Notes: generated from the sequence alone by a model not told the origin. DNA of 56,155 nt from Phascolarctobacterium sp. (GCA_030523325.1 JAUNIS010000015.1:1-56155), one strand, 5' to 3'; positions 16,765 through 26,020 are shown, counted from the first letter of the stretch. Numbers and translations are program-made.

Positions 16765-17304
16765 TTAAAGTGCTGTCCCCCTTTTAGGAATAAAAAACTT
16801 GGACATATCAACACCCTCGTGTTCTAAAAGTTTCACTTTTAAATGAATGCCTCCCGCATAACCCGTAAGACTTCCATTTGCACCTACAACTCTATGACAA
16901 GGAACGATGATGGAGAGAGGATTGTGACCCACTGCCCCGCCCACGGCTTGCGCCGACATTTTTTTCTTGCCCATGAGCTTGGCAATTTTTTGCGCGAGCT
17001 CGCCGTAGGTAATTGTTTCGCCGTAGGGAATCTCGCGCAAAAGCAACCAAACTCGTTGGGCGAAATCACTCCCCCGAGGCGCAAGCCGTAGGGCGGAAAT
17101 TTCTGGTCTTTTATTCGCAAAATAATCGTCCAACCACGCAGCTGCTTCGCGTAAGCTTTCGTTTTCTTCATAAATAATTTCTTCTTGCTCGAGCCTGCTA
17201 AAAAAATATTTTTGTCCTGCAATCCACAAGCCAATTAAACCGTCCCCTGTGGAAGCAAGGGTTAATTCGCCAAGAGGCGATTGATATTTCGTAACATAAA
17301 TCAT
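16765..17304 (-). CDS. ogt: Methylated-DNA--protein-cysteine S-methyltransferase
   Basis: A 179-residue suicide repair protein that moves an alkyl group from O6-alkylguanine to its own cysteine. The active site is IIVPCHRVV (Cys136), with the preceding helix-turn-helix region (AVGGAVGHNPL) and the downstream GxLTGYAGG. Length and layout match Ogt/single-domain MGMT, without an AdaA part. The ATG at 17304 begins the usual Ogt N-terminus; frame upstream of it is cysteine-rich and unlike the family. Confidence 0.93.
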   Translation of the reverse strand: MIYVTKYQSPLGELTLASTGDGLIGLWIAGQKYFFSRLEQEEIIYEENESLREAAAWLDDYFANKRPEISALRLAPRGSDFAQRVWLLLREIPYGETITYGELAQKIAKLMGKKKMSAQAVGGAVGHNPLSIIVPCHRVVGANGSLTGYAGGIHLKVKLLEHEGVDMSKFFIPKRGTAL

Positions 17305-17316
17305 AAAACACCTACT

Positions 17317-17352
17317 AAAAAAGCAGACCCTCACAAGACAGAGCCTGCTTTT
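17317..17352 (-). terminator. Terminator after codB
   Basis: An 8-bp perfect stem (17319-17326 with 17345-17352) with an inner CTC/GAG pair is followed on the minus strand by a run of six T. It starts five bases after the codB stop. Confidence 0.75.
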
Positions 17353-17357
17353 AGAAT

Positions 17358-18596
17358 TTACTTACTAAATTTTTGACCAATTACGTAGCAAACGCAAGCT
17401 ACAACCATACCGTTAATTGCTGCAACGCCCCAGGGTAATTTATTAGCGACAAATGCACCCAAGATTACGCCTACAACAGCAAACCAATCCACAGTTTTTT
17501 CTTCACTATTTGCGTCCATAAATTTTTCTTCATTCATATAGTAGCTAAGCACGATAATTGCGCCAACAGGCGGAAGAGTTGCATTGAGCATGGACAGCCA
17601 ACCACAGAAATTGTTGTACAGCCATACTGCGAGCACAGTACCGATGATACCGGAAACAAGCACGAGGGGTTTCTTACCAAGACCAGTAATATTAGCTAGA
17701 CCAAGACCACCAGAATATAATGCGTTATCGTTAGTGGTCCAAATATTTAAGCCAAGCACTAACACTGCCATCCAGAAAAGTCCGAGATTTATCATGACCT
17801 CGAAAATATCGTTACCACCAACATAAATGGAAGAAACTGCCCCGAAGAAAAACATCAAGGAGTTGCCGATAAAGAAAGCAATGACAGTGGTCCAGGTACC
17901 TGCTTTACCATCCTTCGCAAAACGACTAAAGTTAGGAGTTGCCGTACCCCCAGAAACGAAGGAGCCAATAACAATGCCTGCACCAGCGATGATGCCCATT
18001 TGATTTCCCGACTTAGCAAATTGTTCGATAACGGAAGCATTACCTCCATTAATTGCCATAATCATGGCAATTGAACCAAGTACGGCAACAGCAGGAACTG
18101 CAATATAAGAAATCGCCGTCAAGGATTGAATACCAAAATATGCAGTACCAGTCATGCAAACCCCGGCTAAAGCAACAAGTCCTAGCTGAGCCGTCTCGCT
18201 ATTACCTAAGAGAACCTTGGCAACTGGAATTGCAAACATTGCGAGACCTACGCCGAACCAACCAATTTGCGTGAAGCTGATCATAAAGGAAGGTAAGTAG
18301 CTTCCCTTAATGCCAAAAGCCTTGCGTGCTAAAAGGTCCAGGGATAAACCGGTTTTTGCACCAACATAACCAAGTGCACCCGTATACAAAGAAAGAATAA
18401 AACCACCAATCAAGAGTGCGCTCACAAAATTAGTAAAGTCCATACCATCTGCCAAGGTTTTACCAGCCCACATACTTGCGGAAAAGAATGTAAAGCCCAT
18501 CATAATCATGAACATCGTCATCGTGCTACGTCTGTCACTTTGTGGAACCGCTGCGTCCTGATAATCCTTGTCTACGACTTGTTTTTCTTCATTCAT
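17358..18596 (-). CDS. codB: Cytosine permease (NCS1 family)
   Basis: A 412-residue protein with about twelve membrane segments that closely follows E. coli CodB as I remember it: VPQSDRR near the start, GFTFFSASMWAGKTL, QIGWFGVGLAMFAIPV, GLNIWTTNDNALY and NGIIGTV-like GIIGTVLAVWLYNNFCGWL. It should import cytosine with Na+ or H+. No cytosine deaminase gene is in the window. Its GTTAAAAAATG start has GGAGGG upstream. It begins 49 bp after the phosphoribosyltransferase-like gene without a terminator between, suggesting one transcript (DUF1846, PRTase-like, codB) for nucleobase uptake and salvage. Confidence 0.93.
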   Translation of the reverse strand: MNEEKQVVDKDYQDAAVPQSDRRSTMTMFMIMMGFTFFSASMWAGKTLADGMDFTNFVSALLIGGFILSLYTGALGYVGAKTGLSLDLLARKAFGIKGSYLPSFMISFTQIGWFGVGLAMFAIPVAKVLLGNSETAQLGLVALAGVCMTGTAYFGIQSLTAISYIAVPAVAVLGSIAMIMAINGGNASVIEQFAKSGNQMGIIAGAGIVIGSFVSGGTATPNFSRFAKDGKAGTWTTVIAFFIGNSLMFFFGAVSSIYVGGNDIFEVMINLGLFWMAVLVLGLNIWTTNDNALYSGGLGLANITGLGKKPLVLVSGIIGTVLAVWLYNNFCGWLSMLNATLPPVGAIIVLSYYMNEEKFMDANSEEKTVDWFAVVGVILGAFVANKLPWGVAAINGMVVACVCYVIGQKFSK

Positions 18597-18645
18597 TTTT
18601 TAACCCTCCAAAAACAAAATATATGACTAGTAATGATTAATTTTT

Positions 18646-19740
18646 TTAATTCTCTATGATGTATTTCTGCATAGCAGTCTTAAACTCCCGCACCCTGCGC
18701 TCCGCGATTTCTTTTATACTTTGGTTCTTCACGCCACTGATAAAGCCTTGTTCTTGACGATAAAGCCAACTTTTTGTACTTTCTTCGATGCGTTCGTAAT
18801 GATTGATCTTGACCCATTCGTCGTAAGAAATGTCGAGGGGATGACCAAGCTTTTCTACGAGAAGCTCTTGCATGGAAATTTCGTCCCCATGAGCTGCCAT
18901 GTACTCCCAAAAGTCCAATACCTCTTCCACGTGATTTTGGATTTCGTAACGACGAGCCCCGCCATCATAAATAATGCATTTTTCAAAAAGAGGATCCTGC
19001 ATGGACAGAGTTTGCTGACGAAATTCTGGAGCGATAATGCCCTTTTCCCAATAAAAGTCGATGTTGGGCCAATTAATTTTGCTTACACCCTTATGTTCAT
19101 ACAGACCGAAAACGCCTTCGTAAAAGACAGTAATAAAACCTTCGAAGTCGGGCCAAACCTCGCGAATCTCTTGGGTTAGTTTTTCTAAATGAGAGATTGC
19201 TTTGGCACCACCAATGGTAAAGATGATGATGTTGCGCAATTTATTACCATGCTTTTTGTAAAAATCCATAACGTATTGCATGCATAAGACAAGAGTATCG
19301 CCCGTCGCAATAATATCGCCAATCAAAAGCGTACTGTCAGGAACGAGAGCGAGCTTTTCGTATTTTACTTCCAGGCCAACGACTTCGGCCTCGCGAATCA
19401 CACGTTCGCTAGATAAAAAACTAATGTCGTGGACGCGAATATGCTCCTTGTAGCAGCTTTCCTCCAAAGGAAAGTTTAACGCGCCACGCAATATGCAAAG
19501 AATGTTCGCAGATGTAACCTTTTTTTGTTGCTTAAAATAATACATCATCTGCCCAGTTGCGTTAAGCATGGAACGATACACGTCGTAGCTGATTACTTCC
19601 GGCTTATTTAAAAGCTTACGAGTCTCAGCCTCGGAGGTAACATAATATTCGTTGATATAATTTTCATTTTCTAGCTTATAGCAATCTACACCTTGGTCGG
19701 AAAAGAGAGGAACCAAATAGGCGTTATCTAAAATACTCAT
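18646..19740 (-). CDS. Phosphoribosyltransferase-like protein of unknown specificity
   Basis: A 364-residue soluble protein. Residues 138-150 read LLIGDIIATGDTL, a good type I PRTase PRPP-binding loop (two acidic residues then A/T-x-G-D/x-T), and CILRGAL (82-88) could be the pyrophosphate loop. The C-terminal 170 residues are helical with no motif I recognise. Substrate and pathway are unknown. Position between a DUF1846 gene (23 bp upstream) and codB suggests conversion of a nucleobase or related compound using PRPP; this is inference. ATG start with AAGGAG upstream. Confidence 0.65.
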   Translation of the reverse strand: MSILDNAYLVPLFSDQGVDCYKLENENYINEYYVTSEAETRKLLNKPEVISYDVYRSMLNATGQMMYYFKQQKKVTSANILCILRGALNFPLEESCYKEHIRVHDISFLSSERVIREAEVVGLEVKYEKLALVPDSTLLIGDIIATGDTLVLCMQYVMDFYKKHGNKLRNIIIFTIGGAKAISHLEKLTQEIREVWPDFEGFITVFYEGVFGLYEHKGVSKINWPNIDFYWEKGIIAPEFRQQTLSMQDPLFEKCIIYDGGARRYEIQNHVEEVLDFWEYMAAHGDEISMQELLVEKLGHPLDISYDEWVKINHYERIEESTKSWLYRQEQGFISGVKNQSIKEIAERRVREFKTAMQKYIIEN

Positions 19741-19763
19741 GAGCGCACTCCTTGAAAATTATT

Positions 19764-21251
19764 TTAGTGTTTATGATAAATTTTACTTTCTTCTTCGTAT
19801 TTAGGTTCGCAGGTTAAAAGCAAGCCAAGTCTCTTGAAAATCATTTCATCAACAGAAGATAAAAGCACAGTGGAATGAGCCTCGCAGCCTTTTAACTTGG
19901 GTAATTGTTCCATAGCGAGAGCCGCATTATTTTCGGTTGCGGCAGTTGCCGAGAGCGCTATGAGAATTTCGTCGCTGTGAAGACGTGGGTTACGACTGCC
20001 AAGATAATCGATCTTAAGTCGTTGAATCGGTTCGATGGCTTTAGGGTCGATAACCTTGGTCTCGTGGGAAATTCCAGCCAGTTCTTTTAAAGCGTTGAGT
20101 AAACAAGCTGCTGAAGCACCTAAAAGGTCCGAGGTTTTGCCCGTAATAATTTTTCCGTTGGGCAACTCAATGCCAACAGCCGGATGAGTAGTCTCCTCTT
20201 CTCTTGCTAAAGCCTTAATTGCAACCTTGCGGTCCTCTAAACTAATGCCTGCTTGTTGCATGAGGATTTCTAATTTGCCACGATCATCCTTGGTTGCGCC
20301 GTAACGCTTACGATCGCAAATGCATTTATAATAACGGCGAAGAATTTCTTGCTCGGAGGCTCTGCGACAAATATAGTCGTTGCTAATGCAATTGCCAGCC
20401 ATATTGACACCCATATCTGTAGGAGATTTGTAGGGACTCTTGCCTGCGATTAATTCAAACATTGCCGATACAACAGGAAAAACCTCAATATCGCGATTAT
20501 AATTAACCGTAGTCTTACCATAAGCCTCGAGATGGAAAGGATCAATCATATTTACGTCGTTTAAATCGGCTGTGGCAGCTTCATAAGCAAGGTTAACAGG
20601 ATGCTTTAAAGGAAGATTCCAAATGGGGAAGGTTTCGAATTTGGCGTAGCCCGCTTTCACTCCCCTCTTATATTCGTGATAGAGCTGGGACAAGCAGGTT
20701 GCCATTTTACCAGAGCCAGGACCGGGAGCAGTAATAACGATTAAAGGTCGCTCGGTCTCAATATATTCGTTCTTGCCATAGCCTTGGTCGGAAACAATTT
20801 TCTTGATATCGCTAGGGTAACCAGGAATTTTATAATGTCTGTAGGATTTAATGCCTAGCTTCTTCAGTTTTTCTTGGAAAGCAATAGCCGATGGTTGTGC
20901 GTTATATTTTGTCAAACAAACACTGCCAACAAAAAGACCAATGCCTCGGAACTCGTCGATAAGGCGTAAGACATCCATATCGTAAGTAATACCGTAGTCA
21001 CCGCGTACCTTGTTCTCTTCGATATCTTCAGCACTGATAGCGATGACGATTTCAGCTTGGTCCTTTAATTGCAAAAGCATTTGTAATTTGGAGTCTGGCT
21101 TAAAGCCGGGCAGCACGCGAGATGCATGATAATCGTCGAAAAGCTTGCCACCGAATTCCAAATATAATTTATTGTCAAATTGAGAAATGCGCTCGCGAAT
21201 ATGTTCCGATTGCATCTTTAAATATTTGTCGTTATCAAAACCAATTTGCAT
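19764..21251 (-). CDS. DUF1846 family protein
   Basis: A 495-residue soluble protein that matches DUF1846 from its first residues (IGFDNDKYLKMQSEHIRERI) through VTAPGPGSGKMATCLSQLYHE, a glycine-rich nucleotide-binding-like loop, and FETFPIWNLPLKHPVNLAYEA. The family is conserved in Firmicutes at this length; a fixed biochemical role is not known to me. I chose the ATG at 21251 with GGGAGGG seven bases upstream over an upstream TTG-like frame extension. It is the first gene of a likely three-gene transcript with the PRTase-like gene and codB, and a -10-like TATAAT lies about 60 bp upstream of the start. Confidence 0.88.
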   Translation of the reverse strand: MQIGFDNDKYLKMQSEHIRERISQFDNKLYLEFGGKLFDDYHASRVLPGFKPDSKLQMLLQLKDQAEIVIAISAEDIEENKVRGDYGITYDMDVLRLIDEFRGIGLFVGSVCLTKYNAQPSAIAFQEKLKKLGIKSYRHYKIPGYPSDIKKIVSDQGYGKNEYIETERPLIVITAPGPGSGKMATCLSQLYHEYKRGVKAGYAKFETFPIWNLPLKHPVNLAYEAATADLNDVNMIDPFHLEAYGKTTVNYNRDIEVFPVVSAMFELIAGKSPYKSPTDMGVNMAGNCISNDYICRRASEQEILRRYYKCICDRKRYGATKDDRGKLEILMQQAGISLEDRKVAIKALAREEETTHPAVGIELPNGKIITGKTSDLLGASAACLLNALKELAGISHETKVIDPKAIEPIQRLKIDYLGSRNPRLHSDEILIALSATAATENNAALAMEQLPKLKGCEAHSTVLLSSVDEMIFKRLGLLLTCEPKYEEESKIYHKH

Positions 21252-21353
21252 TGTTTTGCCCTCCCAATGTACCCTAAAATAAATCAAAGCACTATCTTAT
21301 ATATTATAGCACAAAGTTTAGGAGCTGCGTGAGGAAAAAGCAAAGTATACAAT

Positions 21354-21378
21354 AAAAAAGCTACCGCACAGCGGTAGC
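21354..21378 (-). terminator. Terminator closing the ATP-grasp operon
   Basis: An 8-bp stem (21360-21367 with 21371-21378, loop ACA) is followed by TTTTTTATT on the minus strand. It begins nine bases after the stop of the last operon gene and separates it from the DUF1846 promoter region. Confidence 0.9.
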
Positions 21379-21386
21379 CTTTTGTG

Positions 21387-22313
21387 TTACATAGGAATAA
21401 TTTTAAAGACAGAAGTCTTTTCGTAAGTCATCTGACCATCAAACATGTAAAAGATGATGCCATTACAAGGAGAAATGCATTTGGAAATTACTTCGCCATT
21501 TAATGGACTGATGATGCGAGCAAGAACACTTCCCTCATAAACCTCATCCCCAGGATTAACCAAGGGTTCAAAAATACCAGCAGCCTTCGTGCGAACAGAT
21601 TCTAAATCCGTAGTACTAACAACCTGAGAATCGTAGCCCGGACGAATATTGTAGTTCAAAATACCAATACGATTCAAAAAACGCCCAACAGCCTGCACTG
21701 CCATCTCCGAGGATTCCTTGTCAATATTGCCATTGCTAGCCGTATAGAAGGAAAAAGCCTTGCACTCCCAGATTTGCCAGTTATAGTTCAGCGTAGCCGT
21801 ATCATAGGGCTTGGTATGACGAATCTCTACGTAGGGCACACCAAAAAGCTTAGCGTCTTCTACATCCTCATAACCTGTCGTCATAACAGAAATGTTAGGA
21901 ACGAAACGACCTTGCAAATAGTTGGAGCAAAATTGAATGCCATATTCGTAGTCCTTAATTGCGTTAAAAATGCCTGCGGCTACACGTTGAGTTGTTTCGC
22001 CTTGGTCGTAGCCAGGATACATACGGTTGATATCCGTATTATCCGTGGGCCAGAAACGTTTTTCGATATTCATGGAATACGGATTCAAGGATGGAACGAT
22101 TAAAATTTTGTAGCCGTCAGTCAAATAACCATTCTTTTCTGCCCATTTTAAATTTTGCACTAATTGAGCGCAGGTATAAATTTGTTGGTATTCGTTGCCA
22201 CGCATATTGCCAACAATACAAACTGCTTTCTTGCCCTTGCCAAAGGTATAACCTTCGATGCGAAAATCATCACGATAGAGAGCACGGTTTTCGTAAATTG
22301 TTACTTTTCTCAT
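21387..22313 (-). CDS. Aspartoacylase/AstE-like protein, probably catalytically inactive
   Basis: A 308-residue paralogue of the next gene upstream (22310-23251), with the same order of parts: an M14-like zinc-peptidase fold followed by a C-terminal beta-sandwich-type domain (NPGDEVYEGSVLARIISPLNGEV). The residues that bind zinc in the family are replaced. The H-G-D-E motif is RGNE here (Arg38, codon at 22200-22202), the D-x-H site is QFC, and the catalytic V-V-E-M-G region has no Glu. Loss of three sites argues for a binding or regulatory role rather than hydrolysis. Its ATG overlaps the previous stop (ATGA) with AGGAGGG upstream, so it is translated with its active-looking partner, possibly as a heteromer. 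Confidence 0.75.
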   Translation of the reverse strand: MRKVTIYENRALYRDDFRIEGYTFGKGKKAVCIVGNMRGNEYQQIYTCAQLVQNLKWAEKNGYLTDGYKILIVPSLNPYSMNIEKRFWPTDNTDINRMYPGYDQGETTQRVAAGIFNAIKDYEYGIQFCSNYLQGRFVPNISVMTTGYEDVEDAKLFGVPYVEIRHTKPYDTATLNYNWQIWECKAFSFYTASNGNIDKESSEMAVQAVGRFLNRIGILNYNIRPGYDSQVVSTTDLESVRTKAAGIFEPLVNPGDEVYEGSVLARIISPLNGEVISKCISPCNGIIFYMFDGQMTYEKTSVFKIIPM

Positions 22314-23251
22314 ACACTAGTGCCCTCCTTTAAGATTCTTGCAGTCAAGGAACCTTCGTCGACGATTGGATATTCACGAACGGTAAAAAGCCAACCATCC
22401 ACAGGAGCTTTTACATAATCACTAACTGTACCCTGCAAAGGATCAACAATGCGACCGATTAAGTCGCCTTTTTTTAATTGCGTGCCAATTGTTGCATCGT
22501 GCACGAAAACACCTGGAACAGGAGAATTCATATAGCAAACTGGATCAGCACCAGCTGCAATGCGAGCTTCGCGGGGAGTAATGGTCTCCCCCTTCCAAAT
22601 ACCCAGCTTCGCCATGACATTGAAAATACCATCCACTAATTGGTCGCAATATTTTTTCGTGATGCGCATGCCCACGCCCATCTCCACAACAAGACAAGGA
22701 GTCTTGCGAGAGTTCAAGCTATAGGCAAGCGTTGCTTCAAGAACAGTTGCATTGCTATGTGCCCAAATCAAGTCCACGTTAATCTCCTTAGCCAAGGGAA
22801 CAAGCTTCTTTTTGTGCAGCTCGTTAATGCGTACTTGAGGAATCTCTTCCAAGAAAATATTGCTAGCGTGAATATCGATTGCTAAATCGGAGCCAAGTAA
22901 ATCTTCCACGATTTTAGAAACAACGTATTCAGACATGGAACCGTCCTTGTTGCCAGGGAAAATGCGGTTCATGTCTAAATCAAAACCGGGAATGCCACGA
23001 TTAATGGAATCGATACCCAATGGATTCATAGCCGGATAGATATCCACGATACCATTTAAAAGCTCGGGGTGTTCTTGCAGACGACGACCAAGCTCGTAGC
23101 AAACGTATTGACCTTCTAGCTCGTCTCCGTGCACACCCGTAATAATACTAATTCTTTTTTTCTTTTTTCTTTTGCCACCTTCGTAACGATTTTTCTTGAT
23201 GGACAATGTCTCGTTAACAGGTAATTTGACTTCAGCAATTGCCTCAATCAT
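22310..23251 (-). CDS. Succinylglutamate desuccinylase/aspartoacylase (M14) family protein
   Basis: A 313-residue zinc hydrolase. It has the metal motif TGVHGDELEG, the Arg-containing MNRIFPG, the third ligand in AIDIHASN and the catalytic-glutamate region CLVVEMGVG. Family members cleave N-acyl amino acids (succinylglutamate, N-acetylaspartate) or related amides. Unlike AstE it ends in a 90-residue beta-rich domain (SPVPGVFVHDATIGTQLKKGDLIGRIVDP) like that of deacylases in biosynthetic clusters. I used the ATG at 23251, ten bases after GGAGG; a TTG at 23257 is the alternative. It overlaps or abuts the transglutaminase gene upstream and the inactive paralogue downstream. Confidence 0.85.
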   Translation of the reverse strand: MIEAIAEVKLPVNETLSIKKNRYEGGKRKKKKRISIITGVHGDELEGQYVCYELGRRLQEHPELLNGIVDIYPAMNPLGIDSINRGIPGFDLDMNRIFPGNKDGSMSEYVVSKIVEDLLGSDLAIDIHASNIFLEEIPQVRINELHKKKLVPLAKEINVDLIWAHSNATVLEATLAYSLNSRKTPCLVVEMGVGMRITKKYCDQLVDGIFNVMAKLGIWKGETITPREARIAAGADPVCYMNSPVPGVFVHDATIGTQLKKGDLIGRIVDPLQGTVSDYVKAPVDGWLFTVREYPIVDEGSLTARILKEGTSV

Positions 23252-23253
23252 TG

Positions 23254-24039
23254 TCAATATGCCTCCATCTTGACGATAACCTTTTGCTCTTGAGTTACGA
23301 AGCCTTGAAAAACGCCCTTAGATAGATTCGCCTCGTTGGCGTCGCGTCCCACAGCAAAAGCAATATAATATTCATTCGCGCGACGGCAATGCGTCGGGTC
23401 TAGAGGGACCCATCTGCCGCCTAATAAAACTTCCGTCCAGGCGTGGCTTTCACCTTCGCCATTAATTGCTCCTGCAACGTAGCGAGCAAGATACCCCTTG
23501 CGTCTAAGTAAAGCCAAAAGCACATGGGCATAGTCTTGGCAAACGCCCTTGCCTTGAGCAAAGGCTTCGGCCGCAGAAGTATTAACACTGGTACTACCTG
23601 GAGTATAAAGGATATGTCCCCACACTGCTTTATTTAAAGCATCAACCTTGTCCAAGTCGTTAGAAAAATTTTCCAGGTGCAGGTTTTGCAAAAAATCTTC
23701 CATGTCCTTGCTCATAGTTGTCAAAGGTGTGGTACTTTTATATTGACCTAGAGTATGCTCGGCTTTAGTCTCCACGAGGTATTCATCAACACAGTCAACC
23801 TCGGCTTCAACATGAAAAGAAAATTTATCGTGAGCCTCGGAAATTCTACCCCAGACATATTGATTACCAAATGCGTCCGCATTCAGTGACATATGTACAT
23901 CGGGATTAATGGTGAGCTTGATGTCTTTGACGTGTTGACCAGTTCTTTCGACGGGGAGACAGCGCAAACTAAAATGATGATCGGTTACCGGGCCACTGAA
24001 CTTAATATTCAGGTCATAAGACAGTCGCCATTTGATCAC
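23254..24039 (-). CDS. Transglutaminase-like cysteine protease/amidase
   Basis: A 261-residue protein with an N-terminal beta-rich domain (about 1-110) and a transglutaminase core whose catalytic triad is visible: Cys167 in GVCQDYAHV, His199 in GESHAWTEV, Asp214 in LDPTHC. Prokaryotic members usually cleave or form peptide/isopeptide bonds. This type (COG1305) is known to be encoded with circularly permuted ATP-grasp and alpha-E proteins, as it is here, in a system proposed by Iyer and colleagues to make or modify peptides. GTG start with GGAGG ten bases upstream, five bases after the alpha-E stop. Confidence 0.88.
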   Translation of the reverse strand: MIKWRLSYDLNIKFSGPVTDHHFSLRCLPVERTGQHVKDIKLTINPDVHMSLNADAFGNQYVWGRISEAHDKFSFHVEAEVDCVDEYLVETKAEHTLGQYKSTTPLTTMSKDMEDFLQNLHLENFSNDLDKVDALNKAVWGHILYTPGSTSVNTSAAEAFAQGKGVCQDYAHVLLALLRRKGYLARYVAGAINGEGESHAWTEVLLGGRWVPLDPTHCRRANEYYIAFAVGRDANEANLSKGVFQGFVTQEQKVIVKMEAY

Positions 24040-24044
24040 TTAAA

Positions 24045-24713
24045 TTACACCTCCAGAATCTTCTCCACCTGCTCTACCATTTCATGGTAATTTAATTTTT
24101 CTTCGTCAAGCAAGCTATAAAGATTCTTAAATACTCCCTCATTATATTTCAAATTAGTACGTTTAATTCTTGCTTCTAAACGTCTAACCTCACGCAAAAT
24201 ATTTGTTTTAGTTTCATGAGTTCTTGCGAAAAGGTCGATACGTTCAACACGTTTGCCAACTTTGATAATATTTCTTGCGTTTTCGTTAGCAATCATGTCG
24301 TCGCAAATACCAAAGAAAGCCATAATATTGTCTTCAACTCTTTGGAAGAAAAGAAGCGGTGCGTCGCTCTTTTTGGCTTTTTCCATTTCATACATGGCTA
24401 ATTGAATATAAGCGATGCATTCGGTGCCAACCTCTTCACGAAGCATAATCGCATTACCATAAGCACGATTAAGATTGCTCATAATGGAGTTGGGGTCCTT
24501 TTCGTCAAAAGAATAACGGTTGATGAAATCTTCTTCATCTTTGTAGATGTCAGGAATTTCAAGGCTTTCGCAATAATCCTTGTAATCCTTGCCAAGATTA
24601 TCGATCATACTGTCATAAGTAATAAAATATAAACGAGTGGTAGTATATACGCGCTCAGCATAACGACCCAGCCAATACAGACGGTCGGTGTTTTCTAACG
24701 AGATAATACCCAT
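24045..24713 (-). CDS. Alpha-E domain protein
   Basis: A 222-residue all-helical protein beginning ISLENTDRLYWLGRYAERVYTTTR, the hallmark of the alpha-E family (COG2307), and containing LREEVGTECIAYI and the R-E-V-R-R-L-E-x-R-I helix. Alpha-E proteins of other bacteria are usually about 300 residues, so this is a short version. They have no known catalytic residues and are always linked to circularly permuted ATP-grasp enzymes. The ATG at 24713 lies inside the end of the ATP-grasp gene (19-bp overlap), a sign of translational coupling and stoichiometric production. Confidence 0.85.
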   Translation of the reverse strand: MGIISLENTDRLYWLGRYAERVYTTTRLYFITYDSMIDNLGKDYKDYCESLEIPDIYKDEEDFINRYSFDEKDPNSIMSNLNRAYGNAIMLREEVGTECIAYIQLAMYEMEKAKKSDAPLLFFQRVEDNIMAFFGICDDMIANENARNIIKVGKRVERIDLFARTHETKTNILREVRRLEARIKRTNLKYNEGVFKNLYSLLDEEKLNYHEMVEQVEKILEV

Positions 24714-26020
24714 GTGTCCTTGAAACCTCCTCCCTGAGATGAATTAACAATGAAAGAATCTGGATTTCTAGAGAAACGAGTGAGACCACTCTTCCAAACT
24801 CTTGTAGTGTCGCCGCTCAGTACGTAAGCACGCAGGTCGGCCTTACGGGGAACGCGTACACCATTGTCATATATATCAAGATCTTCGAAATCGATAACCT
24901 CTTGAGCGATAAAACGACGTGGTTCTTTTTCAAGAAGCTCGAGGAAAGCTGCCTTTTCTTCTGGCGTCATCTTGTTAGCAAATACTACGCCATAGCCGCC
25001 TGCTTCTGCAACATCCTTGAGAACAAGACGGTCGAAGTTTTCCAGAACGAATTTTTTATCTTTTTCATAGAAAGGAAGATAAGTCGGAGCATTGGATAAG
25101 ATGGGTTCTTCCTGCAGATAATATTTGATCATCTTAGGAACGAAATAATAAATGCCCTTATCATCGGCTACGCCATTACCCGGAGTATTGATGATGGCAA
25201 CATTACCCTTACGATAAACATCGAAAATATGCGGGATACCGATCAAGGATTCTGGATTGAAATTCATAGGGTCGAGGTATTCGTCGGAGATACGGCGATA
25301 TACAGCGCCAACCTTTTCCTTAGAACCAGAATAATCTACATAATACAAGCAATCGTTTTCAACGACTAATTCACTGCCATTAACAAGCTTAGCACCGGTT
25401 TTTTCTGCTAAGAAAGAATGTTCAAAGTATGCAGAATTGTAACGACCAGGTGTAAGGATAACGTTAAGACCACCAGTGTTAACTGCGTCCATAGTCTCTT
25501 TTAAAAGCATTGCATAATTACGGTTGTCAGCAACATGATTTTCCTTGTAGGTCAAAGGCATGCAACGACGACAAATATCACGAGCAATCATCGGATAAGA
25601 TGCACCGGACGGAACACGCAGGTTATCTTCGAGAATATACCACACGCCATCCTTGCCTTTTACAAGGTCAATTCCGGAGATGTGCGAGAAGATTCCTTTA
25701 GGTGGAACAAAGCCTTCGCATTCAGGCATGTACCCAGAGGATGAGAATACAAATTCTTCAGGGACAACACCGTCTTTGATGATTCTCTTTTCGGTGTAAA
25801 TATCCTTTAGGAATGCATTCAATGCATCAACCCTTTGAATGAGACCTTTTTCTAAAACATCCCACTCCTCCTTCGTGATAACACGAGGCACTACGTCAAA
25901 AGGAAAGAGCTGTTCAATAAAAGTGTTGTTTTTGTAGATACCAAACTTTACGCCATATCTAGCCAACAATTCATCGATAAGCTCCGCACGAATCAATGTG
26001 TCTTTTTCATTGGTAAACAA
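24695..26020 (-). CDS. Circularly permuted type 2 ATP-grasp protein
   Basis: A 441-residue member of COG2308. Recognisable parts are an N-terminal region with PFDVVPRVITKEEWDVLEKGLIQR, then IVEDNLR-like YILEDNLRVPSGASY, then NTPGNGVADDKGIYYFVP, and the ATP-grasp-type loop LKDVAEAGGYGVVF. These enzymes are thought to be ATP-dependent carboxylate-amine ligases that form peptide-like bonds. The start is a TTG at 26020 with GGGAGGG seven bases upstream. It is the promoter-proximal gene of a five-gene operon (ATP-grasp, alpha-E, transglutaminase, two aspartoacylase-like), consistent with a make-and-trim pathway for an unknown amide product. Confidence 0.9.
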   Translation of the reverse strand: MFTNEKDTLIRAELIDELLARYGVKFGIYKNNTFIEQLFPFDVVPRVITKEEWDVLEKGLIQRVDALNAFLKDIYTEKRIIKDGVVPEEFVFSSSGYMPECEGFVPPKGIFSHISGIDLVKGKDGVWYILEDNLRVPSGASYPMIARDICRRCMPLTYKENHVADNRNYAMLLKETMDAVNTGGLNVILTPGRYNSAYFEHSFLAEKTGAKLVNGSELVVENDCLYYVDYSGSKEKVGAVYRRISDEYLDPMNFNPESLIGIPHIFDVYRKGNVAIINTPGNGVADDKGIYYFVPKMIKYYLQEEPILSNAPTYLPFYEKDKKFVLENFDRLVLKDVAEAGGYGVVFANKMTPEEKAAFLELLEKEPRRFIAQEVIDFEDLDIYDNGVRVPRKADLRAYVLSGDTTRVWKSGLTRFSRNPDSFIVNSSQGGGFKDTWVLSR

